From contig NWUY0300002408.1 of assembly GCA_004151065.3 (NCBI GenBank), positions 233,998 through 245,011 of the forward strand: a DNA stretch of 11,014 nt. Reading direction: 5' to 3'. The DNA is from Larix sibirica. Taxonomy: Eukaryota; Streptophyta; Pinopsida; Pinales; Pinaceae. Shown in pieces: positions 1 to 7,391 of the stretch. The notes beneath the pieces were generated by a model. It saw only the letters and a program-made list of their open reading frames with translations. It was not told the DNA's origin and did not search any database. A program made the translations under genes and the position numbers. Every line of letters begins with the position of its first letter. Positions within the stretch are counted from its first letter, which is position 1.

Positions 1-286
1 CATCAACATAACTTACTAAACCACAAAACTTTAAACATATTCACAACAAGCAATCACATTCATCATTCAACATGAACATAAACATAAGAGATAATAGACA
101 TAGCTGAACATCTTCATGCATTAACTCATCAAAATCATGTGGTACAACTCTCGCAGGGACAGTTCCAAACCACTTATCGCGGATCCATACAAAACTTGTC
201 GGAAGCAGAACAAAACATTACACAATTCATCCGCTTGTTTTCAAATCAATAGATTCCCTTAGGCTTACAATCATANTCGAGCCACC
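1..286. other. Downstream flank of the decayed minus-strand ORF; no gene seen
   Basis: No open frame of note is present on either strand. On the minus strand this stretch follows the probable natural stop (TGA, 287-289) of the long decayed frame, so it is likely 3' untranslated or element-internal sequence. One ambiguous base lies at 276. I see no polypurine tract, long terminal repeat end or polyadenylation signal that I could defend, so the element's boundary is probably outside the window. Confidence 0.4.
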
Positions 287-3073
287 TCAGCTGGACACCT
301 CTCGTGCATTTACTTGGGACCAAAACTCATCATGTGCAACTTTGATCTGGTTGACAACTTATTTTGTCGATACTTTGAGTGCTGTGCAGTCTTGTACCTA
401 TTGTTCCAATGGGTGCTCTCTATTAAGCTATTGTGCCTGCTCCAAATTCTGCTTAACCTATGTAATTCCTGCTATTTCCTATGTGGCCAACTGTTCTGCC
501 TTTGTTTTTAACTCATCTAGGTGCATCGTCCTTCTTTGCTACCTTTCGCGTGCTTTGGTTACCCATTGCTCAAGTTCCTTCAGCTCCAAGGCCTTTGTCA
601 GCTGCGCGAGTAAGGGCATTACCCTAAGCGATCCCTTCATCGTTTCCAGTTGAGCTTCTGCCTGGGCAAGTTGCGTTTTTAGTTGTTGCAACTACTCATC
701 TTGAACTAAGCTTACCCAAAACCCTGTAACCTCTTTGGCAATTTTTTGGGCCACCCTTTCCATTTCTGCGATCTTTGTCGCAATCTCTTCTATCGTGTCC
801 TTGCGATTTTTGATATGCTTCGGTGGTGTATCTGGTGTTGCCCTTACCTGTAGCTCTGCATTTTATTTCCTTAATTCAGTGATGGCTATGCCTAATAAGA
901 TAGCTTTCGCTTCTGGTAGTATATCCTGATCTATCTCCTAGGCCTCACATGCCTTGGATATCGCCTTTTCTAATCGGTCTTTATCTTCTATAGTGTTCTC
1001 TTTTTCAGCTAGTGTTTGGGATTTCTCTCTCTAGAGACGTTGTGCCTCCATCTCACTGATGTGCGGGTGTTGCTTATACCTCACCATCTTGTCATGCATT
1101 GCATCCTCACGGTCGCGGATCTCTGCACTTGCTGCGGCTTGAATCCTATGTAGTGACAACATCGACAGTAGATTGAAATTTACCATGATTAAATCAAACT
1201 TCCTTAATTCCAGGTCCAAGACCTCATCACCTGTTGCCATGGCATTTGGTTCAATTTGTACTATCCTTGGTTGTGTGCCGACATCTACTTCGACTCTTAT
1301 TGTCGACAAACTTGGTGGGACATCCCCGTGTGGTACGCTTGACTCTACAACTTCATTAGCTAGTGTGGATAGCAGTTGGGTTACCTGGTGGAAGTATTCA
1401 GTTGAGTGTAGTGTGACTTTTGCACGGTTTTCTTCCATGACCTCTGTTATTTTTTCCAGGAGCCTGTTAACTTGCTTCGCTAGAAGACCACCGCTTGTGC
1501 TTCCTTCCCCAATGTCCATCCTATGCTTCGTTCTCGTTTCTTCGTGTTGTTCCTCTAGTTCAGAATCCATCGGTGAAGCTGATGAGGCTCCATCATGACT
1601 GGACATATGCGACTGTTCTTTCATAGGATCATCTTCTCATGTGCCCTCCTGTCAACTGGATGAACCCTTTTCTTCCATTGGCTGCTCGGGTCGAGTTGTC
1701 GCCCGCCCATTCTCTAAATTCGATAGTTCCTCTTCTGCGACTGGAACTTTCCATTCTGCTAGCCATCCTCCAATGATGGCATCCAATTCTTTCTCAGTGA
1801 GCTTGTATTGTGTTGGCATCCATTGCTTTTGCTTATCCACCCGTGCTTGGATGTAAATTGTTTGGGATTCGATCGATAGCCTTCCAATCGATCGATACTT
1901 CCATGCTGCTTGCTCAGTTATCTGCGGTACTGCTTGTTCACTTGTCTGCGTCATGTCCAAGAACAAGTAGAATTGGACAACATTGAATGCTTGCTATTCT
2001 TTGTCAGTTGTTTCCCATAAATTTTGGTACCGCGCCCCTTCTCATATTCTGGATTCTAATGTATCCATGCCTTGATAGTGCTCAGGCTCCCTCCATCCTA
2101 TTAATGAGACCAATATCAGGAGCCATGAATATGTGAACGCCTTCCCTTTCTCCTGTGCGTCCCATGCATCCTCCATCAATTGATTTAGTATAAAATTTGA
2201 CCAATTCATCCACACTCGTGCGACACATTGTTCCACGGAGGCGATGATGCTCGAAGTGCATTCTTTTGGCCTATTCTTTCGCACCACCTTAACTGCTAAT
2301 ATCTTTGCTACGGCCCTGACATCTTGGTTCATAATTGTGTCAATTAGGTATCCTCTGGAGTTTTTCTCTACTCTGTACTTCATTTTCGGCTGTACTGCGA
2401 GCTTCTTGTCATTGTCCTTTCCCTAGAAAAATTGGGAAGGGTCTTCTCCGTCCTTGGTTAGTCCAGTTATTTGTGTGATGAGGTCGACTATGATCGGAAT
2501 ATTTTCGTGCAACCATAGGTATCTGCCATGAAAACAAGCTAATAACTGCTTGATGCACGCATTTACCTGCACTAGTCTCCTCAAGTGCAGTATCTGGGTG
2601 AGGCCTAGCAACCCTGATTGCTACAATCCCAACCCCCATGTTGTTGGTTCATTTGTGATCAGGCCACCTTTTCCGTGGTGGACGTCGACATATGCTTCTG
2701 TTCTTTCTAGGAAGTTAGCGAGGTCGTGGTCGCTATATTGAAGCTTTTGCAAGTTTTCCGTGATATTCCCCACCTGTGGAACTCCCTTAGGTATCAACAA
2801 AATCTTAATGAGATATCGTTCATTCTTTCTCACCAGGACTGTAGGCATCCCTTCCTTGCTCGGAGGTACATACCCTAATATCATCGGGCCAGGGTACCCT
2901 CCTTGCGCGGTTGTTTCCTTTTGAGCAATGCCCGAAGTGCCTACTTCTCCTTCTACCAGGCGTGCTAAATTTCGGGTCCCTCTCTTTAGCTCTCGGCTAG
3001 TGTTTGGAGGATGACTAGCGCTCCGCTTCTTTTTGAAGGGTATCCTAGACATGATTTTTAGTTTCTCCTGCAT
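287..3073 (-). pseudogene. Decayed ~929-codon repeat-type ORF: globular centre plus long coiled-coil tail, 16 internal stops, no frameshift
   Basis: Seen: five open segments (3073-2621, 2620-2423, 2422-2042, 1993-1652, 1636-1031) and the stretch from 1030 to 287 all lie in one frame. They are separated only by stops at 2621, 2423, 2042, 1994, 1652, 1637, 1031, 938, 863, 692, 539, 479, 458, 428, 398 and 359. The start is ATG at 3073 (a second ATG is 7 codons on); TAA lies five codons upstream. Layout: basic N-terminus (about residues 8-50); a central part (about 110-345) with clusters such as HGRYLWLHENIP, ITGL, DPSQFF and KYRVEKNSRGYL, and a Trp-rich YSWLLILVSLIGWREPEH; an acidic, Ser-rich linker; then a Gln/Glu/Lys-rich coiled coil over the last 250 or so residues. 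Inference: this is the coding part of a high-copy plant element, probably non-autonomous. I see no zinc knuckle, protease, RT or integrase, so I name no function. It might instead be a gag-like protein or a decayed host gene family. Confidence 0.7.
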
Positions 3074-3558
3074 AAATGGCGTTGGTTATGGCTGTTCGGT
3101 GCTTGTGCTAAAAATGTAAACTTCCATGCGCGACTTTGCAAGTTCTTGCTTCACACACAGTGCATCGAAATGTCCCCTTCTCTATATTTATGGTGGGGAT
3201 TGGCTGCATCCAACTGATTTTGAACCATGATTATCAAATCCAGCACCGATTCTCCAAATCCTCCGCATGCATTGGGTATTAATTGTCGTTTTTTCATTTT
3301 TTCCACCGTTCATCGTGGCTTAACTGCTGCATTTATGACCGTATTTGACCCTTTTTCACCGAATCTTTCCATTCTACAATTCCCTTGTCGACAGAGGCTC
3401 CCTTGTTGACAAATGCTAGACTTTGTCGCATTTGCTATACTCTGCATTTTTTTTTTTTACAGGGACGTAGATGTTGCGGTACCAGTCCTTCGTTGGAGTC
3501 GCTCTCGTTCATCTCTGTCGCGCTCCTGGGATCTTAAGTTTAACTGATCAGTTGACTG
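3074..3558. other. Leader and possible terminal/LTR-like region of the ORF element; junction with RT fragment
   Basis: This stretch has no gene. On the minus strand it starts where the RT fragment breaks off (about 3559). It carries an A12 run (T12 at 3447-3458 on the plus strand) and two near-identical 13-mers, TCCCTTGTCGACA at 3381-3393 and TCCCTTGTTGACA at 3399-3411, 18 bp apart. It then continues through the TATA-like box to the ATG. About 34 codons stay open beyond the RT homology (to 3457) but look unrelated to RT. This could be the end of the element that carries the long ORF. I find no clear primer-binding site or TG..CA termini. Confidence 0.35.
3183..3191 (-). promoter_or_regulatory. 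TATA-like box upstream of the decayed ORF
   Basis: On the minus strand the sequence reads CCATAAATATAGAGAAGGGG. The AT core sits about 110 bp before the ATG at 3073. This spacing fits a TATA box, a start of transcription about 30 bp further on, and a leader of roughly 80 bp without an intervening long ORF. It suggests that the ORF had its own RNA polymerase II promoter, as an LTR or a cellular gene would. No transcript evidence is available here. Confidence 0.35.
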
Positions 3559-4590
3559 CTTTCTTAAATCGACACAGACCCTGACTTCACCAGTTTTCTT
3601 ATCCTGGACAACCATCAAGCTGATCCACTCTGATTCCTCCACTAGTTCTATAATTCCTACGTCTAGCATTCTCTCAAGTTCATCTTTCACCCGCTCCTTA
3701 TACCTCGGATTCAACCTGTAAGGTCGCTACTTTAATGGCTTCACATCAGGCTTCATTGGGATTTTCATCTCGCCTAAGTCCCCAAAAATCCATTTCATCT
3801 CCGAGAATTTTGTTGGGAACAAGTCCTGAAACTCATGCAAAAGGCTAGTCATCTTGGCAATGGTCAAGTCATCCCAATAATCTCCGATGCTCGCGAACTT
3901 GGTTCCTCCGACCCAATGTTCACTTTCTTGATTCGCAATGGATGTTGAAACTTGTCAGAAGGAATATCTGGTGCCTCAATGTTGTGACTTCCTTTTGACT
4001 CTGGTTTATACGTAGCCCTCGGGTCATCCTCATCGTCTGGTTCTCCTGCTATATTGTAGCATTCCATCAGCATACTCAGTGTCGTAGTCTACCGAAGTCC
4101 CATGGGTTTCTCTGTCGGAACTGCTGCAAATAATTTCTCTCGGATCTCCTATAATGCACTGTGGATGAAGGGGTTTTCATCAAAGAAACTGAANCGAACG
4201 GCTACCAAGTACTCTTCCTTGACTTCTCGAACTTCTTCTAACGAGCTACAATAATCCGTCACGTCGGCCATACTATCTGTCAGCTTCCTTTGCACTCTTC
4301 TGGCTTCACCAGTCCGCCCCTTCCTCCTCACTTGGCTCATGCCCAAACCTGTCAGTGTCATGGTTCAACGCATGTCGACCATTGACGCTCCGCTCTAACT
4401 CTGTCGTTTGTCAACTTCCAACATGTCGACTCTCGACCTTTGCTGCATCTGTTGGTCACATACTGACTGCTCCTGCTCGACTCATTGCCTTTGATAAGCC
4501 AATTTGCTCTTCCGCATCAATGGTCGTTGGCACTCCCTCTGGTCAGTCTTCCTCATGTCGACTAACTTCGAATGATCTGCCTAGGCTTTG
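3559..4590 (-). pseudogene. Ty3/gypsy retrotransposon pol fragment (linker plus N-terminal reverse transcriptase), truncated
   Basis: Seen: in minus-strand frames, a linker with HEFQDLFPTKFSEMK and GDLGEMKIPMKPD is followed by RPYRLNPRYKERV, a segment with GIIELVEESEW, and MVVQDKKTGEVRVCVDLRK, where homology stops at 3559. These are landmark blocks of plant Ty3/gypsy RT (fingers, motifs 1-2). The palm with the catalytic Asp residues is absent. Upstream, 4361-3906 is one frame with TAG at 4149 and another near 4091. A 1-base shift near 3900-3906 moves the RT block to another frame, and TAG at 3727 interrupts it. From about 4365 to 4590 the minus strand remains readable but is Arg/Gln-rich and not diagnostic. 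One base (4194) is n. This is a dead fragment. Its sudden end suggests that the neighbouring ORF element inserted there or that a deletion removed the rest. Confidence 0.85.
4371..4562 (-). repeat. Three copies of the 9-mer CATGTCGAC in one phase
   Basis: The 9-mer occurs at 4371-4379, 4422-4430 and 4554-4562. Spacings are 51 and 132 bp, both multiples of three, so it would code the same tripeptide (Val-Asp-Met, or Arg-His in the next frame) at each place. It lies in the poorly conserved linker ahead of the gypsy RT and may be a relic of a coding repeat. Confidence 0.4.
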
Positions 4591-4889
4591 ATGCTCCTGC
4601 ATCAGATACTAAGGCACTATGTCAGAAGGACATAAAAGGAAGTAAATGGTTAATAGTAGCAATGGCTAATTATAGTCCTCTTGTAATAGATGGAGTTATT
4701 ATGTTCGACAATCATTTTTTCATCAATAATGTTCCTTGGGTAGTCTCGCAGTGTATGGTCCCTTTCATGCCTAGGAGTAGTGTAGAAGGGTTACACCTAC
4801 TTACCATAAGAACCTATGGAGACATTGCTAACAGAACATCTAGGATTCAAGAGGAGTGTGGGATGTGGCAATTGTTTTGTGGATGGTAA
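4572..4889 (+). other. Open frame of 105 codons, unrecognised; possibly the head of the LINE remnant
   Basis: This frame is open for 105 codons from an ATG. The protein contains QKDIKGSKWLIVAMANYSP and a segment with DNHFFINNVPW. I do not recognise it with confidence. The HFFINN..PW block faintly recalls the DUF4283 domains that open plant LINE ORF1 proteins, and the sequence just downstream is clearly of that kind. The frame continues after a TAA at about 4890 with more readable protein, which suggests an old, decayed coding region rather than a working small gene. Its left end coincides with the loss of gypsy similarity on the other strand, so 4572-4590 is probably an element junction. Confidence 0.3.
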
Positions 4890-4951
4890 TCTATATTTGG
4901 GGTGTTTGGCCAAGCTAGGCTATTGTGTAAGCAATTCAAAGGGGTGGGGCT

Positions 4952-5754
4952 ATGAGGGCTCTCTTCCCTAAAGGAAAGGCATGGAAGTTCTTAGAAAGAA
5001 GGAAGGAAGGGAGGGTTCATTTGGTTGTTGGAGAAGACATTCATGTGGACCAAATTTTTTATTTTATAGGGAGAACCCTAATTGGGAAGTTTCTTGGGTA
5101 TCAGATGGCCAAGGAAACCTTAAACAATTCATTAAATGGTACATGGGCTTCTTTGATTGGATATGGTCTGACCTTCCATTTGTTTTCATGAGCTTGGATA
5201 GCTTTTGTCTTTCGCTCTAAGGAGGATACGACTCTTATTCTATGGGGAAACTTGTTTTGGGGCTCTAGTTTCTTAAACCTAAATCCTTGGCATCTGTGTT
5301 TTGATGCCAAAATCAAAGATGGTTATAGTCCTTCCTATATGGGTCAAATTTCTTAATCTTCCAATGAAATGATAATGGTGGACTAGGCATATAAAATGGA
5401 CTATAGGTGGACTATTGCTCATGCGTTAGTTGAAATGAATATAAAAATGGCATGTATGAAAGTATGGAGATTATTCATGGTCACTGGGATTTTACTTAGG
5501 TATTGGATTACTTGAATGTACCATTTTGATCTATCTTATGCCATCTATATGATCATCTTGTCCAAGATTGTCTTATACCATTTAGAAAGTTTGTGTGGTG
5601 TAAAAATAATATTTAAAGCTCTGTTGAGGCTAGGGAAAATGTTGAGACTAACATTGTTTTAAATGAGGCTTGTGGGAGTGGGAAGGAGGCAAATTTAAAT
5701 GGCACACATACACATATTGGAAAAGAGGCTCACAATGTTGCGTTACTTTCATAA
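4952..5754 (+). pseudogene. Decayed LINE-type ORF1: DUF4283-like domain followed by a CCHC zinc-knuckle remnant
   Basis: Seen: frame 4952-5336 reads through one TGA (5189) into WIAFVFRSKED, GNLFWGSSFLNLNPWH and FDAKI. A one-base slip at about 5331-5336 then leads to IWVKFLNLPMK. That order (FxF.., W.L.PW...F, P.W(V/I)(K/R)..NLP) is the hallmark of DUF4283, the N-terminal domain of plant L1-like ORF1 proteins. After a further frame change, frame 5458-5754 carries CHLYDHLVQDC at 5539, which is C-x4-H-x4-C. The first Cys of the knuckle would be Ser (TCT). Domain order matches family knowledge: DUF4283, then zf-CCHC, proposed to bind the element's RNA. In-frame stops at several places show it is dead. 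The endonuclease and RT of ORF2 are not found downstream, so the copy is truncated or rearranged. Confidence 0.7.
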
Positions 5755-6273
5755 CATTTGTTCCCAAAGATCCACGAGTTCACAAGTTATAATTAGTCAG
5801 GTGGAGGGTCCAGTTTAGCTAAGCATGGGTGAGGACAAGGTAGGTTGTGCATTGTAACAACCATGTCTAACACATAGTTTATAATCACTACATAACATTG
5901 AACTTCGATGACACTTCAATTAGTCAACTCGAGCCATGGACATGTACTTACATTGATGACAAGAAGGATGAAAATAGTAGTAACGACGACATTCTCCCTA
6001 ACCTTTGGGTGGCTCCTCATGTTTGATATAATCTGCACGATAATGTCCAAAGTATATTTAAGAAACTGTACTAGACTAAGTGCATTGTGCTTGATATACT
6101 GGACTTTATAATCAGCTCGTTATTATCATTAAACATCAAAGTACGTCCAAGCCCAAATGGTACACAAATACCCTGCTTCGAAATATTTTTAACAATCCAT
6201 TTACAAACAATGTCCCCTTAACAACCATCACTTTGACATTTTAGCATTTGGTTGGTCTTTGTTATTCTTTGCT
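5755..6273. other. About 520 bp with no recognisable gene
   Basis: Frames on both strands are short and show no family signature. The longest (5908-6111, plus) looks random. The sequence could be remaining LINE body or ordinary intergenic DNA. It ends at the target-site duplication of the SINE-like insertion. Confidence 0.5.
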
Positions 6274-6290
6274 AAATGGTAAAGTTAGTT
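6274..6290. repeat. Left target-site duplication, 17 bp
   Basis: AAATGGTAAAGTTAGTT, identical to 6498-6514. The two copies bracket a 207-bp insertion that ends in an A-rich tail. Confidence 0.9.
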
Positions 6291-6497
6291 CCTAAATGGT
6301 TTGGGGGAGGTGTTTGCTCCTACAGGCTGCACCCCATAAAAAGCTCGTGTGACCGTGATTGTGGCTGTACTCTCGTTGATTATGTCCCGCTCAACATTCA
6401 GGCTGGTCCCGACCCGTGGGTTTGGTATCCAAGTGGTTCAGTTAACATTGCTCGCTGGGCAGTTTGGAGAGGTTCCCTCGGTCAAAAAATAAATAAA
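6291..6497 (+). mobile_element. SINE-like retroposon, ~207 bp, with A-rich tail and perfect target-site duplication
   Basis: Seen: a 207-bp, comparatively GC-rich block lies in AT-rich surroundings. It ends in CGGTC followed by an A-rich tail (about 6484-6497) and is bracketed by a perfect 17-bp direct repeat. Length, 3' A-rich tail and long variable duplication are the hallmarks of a non-autonomous retroposon mobilised by LINE machinery. The stretch TATCCAAGTGGTTCAG near 6427-6443 resembles the A box of Ser/Leu tRNA genes (pol III promoter). I cannot place a convincing B box, so tRNA origin is only suggested. A 76-codon frame across it is incidental. The perfect duplication implies a younger insertion than the surrounding decayed elements. 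Alternative: a severely 5'-truncated LINE tail. Confidence 0.75.
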
Positions 6498-6514
6498 AAA
6501 TGGTAAAGTTAGTT
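6498..6514. repeat. Right target-site duplication, 17 bp
   Basis: AAATGGTAAAGTTAGTT, identical to 6274-6290. It follows directly on the A-rich tail of the insertion, so the exact tail end is uncertain by the A residues shared with the duplication. Confidence 0.9.
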
Positions 6515-6570
6515 ATTTCGTAGCTCTACAAAAGTTGTTGACAACCCTTTACTCCTCCCTTTGCATGCAA

Positions 6571-6675
6571 GCATGCATACAAAGTATCGTATGATAACGG
6601 ATACATGGCATCAATATGCATGCATGACACATAATACCTAATGATAAAGGATACGTGGTAGGCATATGCATATCT
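6571..6675. repeat. Imperfect tandem duplication, period about 50 bp, with GCATGCAT motifs
   Basis: ATGATAACGGATACATGG (6591-6608) recurs as ATGATAAAGGATACGTGG (6641-6658), each preceded by GCATGCAT and followed by ATATGCAT. GCATGC is also the core of the plant RY (Sph) element, but a regulatory role here is only a possibility. The position is about 750-820 bp before the UGT start codon. Confidence 0.6.
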
Positions 6676-6693
6676 CCAAACCCAAATTGTACA

Positions 6694-6735
6694 AATTATG
6701 TAAAGCAATCATACGAATTATGTAAAGCAATCATA
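6694..6735. repeat. Tandem repeat, two copies of a 22-bp unit
   Basis: AATTATGTAAAGCAATCATA occurs at 6694-6713 and again at 6716-6735, identical over 20 bases. This looks like a recent slippage or short-range duplication. Confidence 0.85.
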
Positions 6736-6930
6736 AGAGGCACTCATGACATTAGACATGGGTTCATTATTCCATTGTAAGGTGGGTTCCTCATCAATGC
6801 GGGTCCTAGATGATTTAGTTAATAGGTAAAAACAATATTTATAGTATCTTTCACAGCATTTTTAATATAATATATTTGTTATTATGTTAATTAATGAGGT
6901 TTAGTTTAATTTATTTGTGTCAGTTTAGTT

Positions 6931-6954
6931 ATATATATATATATATATATATAT
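6931..6954. repeat. (AT)12 microsatellite
   Basis: Twelve uninterrupted AT units lie in an AT-rich part of the UGT upstream region. The tract is likely length-polymorphic. Confidence 0.95.
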
Positions 6955-7058
6955 TCGACGGAAGAATAGTCAAATTTATAAACGAAAATAATATATTCTA
7001 TTCGAATAAGTAGACTTTATGCACGAAAATAAATATATTCTATTCGTTGGAAGAATAG
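6955..7058. repeat. Interleaved direct repeats next to the microsatellite
   Basis: TCGACGGAAGAATAG (6955-6969) recurs as TCGTTGGAAGAATAG (7044-7058). Between them ACGAAAATAA followed by TATATTCTATTCG occurs twice (6982-7004 and 7023-7046, one base of difference in length). Some parts are also inverted (GAATAG and CTATTC). This is probably a decayed local duplication. Confidence 0.6.
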
Positions 7059-7180
7059 AATAAATAAACAAATCCAGTGAATTCCATACATCTATGCGGT
7101 GACTGGTTCCTCTATTTTTTCAAAGATTCGTAACACGTTATCAACTATCCACAAAACGTCACGGCTCTGTATTTTGGCGA

Positions 7181-7241
7181 GCATTACGGTGGACTGGTAG
7201 TTCTTGTATATCTTGCATTACGGTGGACTGGACTGGTAGTT
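7181..7241 (+). repeat. Short duplication in the UGT proximal upstream region, period 34 bp
   Basis: GCATTACGGTGGACTGG with the following TAGTT (7181-7202) is repeated at 7215-7241. The second copy holds an extra ACTGG. It lies 150-210 bp before the UGT start codon, within what should be core promoter or leader. The intervening TTGTATATC (7204-7212) is a weak TATA candidate. ACGTCA (7156-7161), the reverse of TGACGT, is a possible bZIP/TGA-factor core. Both motif readings are inference. Confidence 0.6.
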
Positions 7242-7391
7242 GTGGACGTCTATGTGATCAGAACAATTGAAAACAATTAATTGATTTACATATACTCTTT
7301 CCATCTTCAGATCTTCTTGTATATCTTTCTCACGTTTCGGCGAAGCCAAATTGCTGCTGAGTGCGTCCTTGTGAAGTTAAGTGCAGGGAAT

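Noticed and set aside
314-653. Plus-strand Cys/Leu-rich frames of 65 and 103 codons
   Set aside because: They lie antisense to the coiled-coil part of the decayed ORF; Gln/Glu/Lys codons read backwards give Leu, Phe, Cys and Ser.
1173-1598. Plus-strand frame of 141 codons
   Set aside because: It is the reverse shadow of the decayed minus-strand ORF, Ser/Thr-rich with no family signature.
287-2623. TAG as a reassigned or read-through codon keeping the long ORF functional
   Set aside because: TGA and TAA stops are also present, there are 16 in all, and nuclear plant genes use the standard code. Some retroelements read through one stop, not this many.
6276-6506. 76-codon frame as a small gene
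   Set aside because: It falls almost wholly within the SINE-like insertion and includes the left duplication and the A-rich tail.
7281-7391. N-terminal extension of the UGT frame by 37 codons
   Set aside because: It would start at TTG, not ATG. The ATG at 7392 has good context and aligns with the usual N-terminus just before the HVAIFPS strand.
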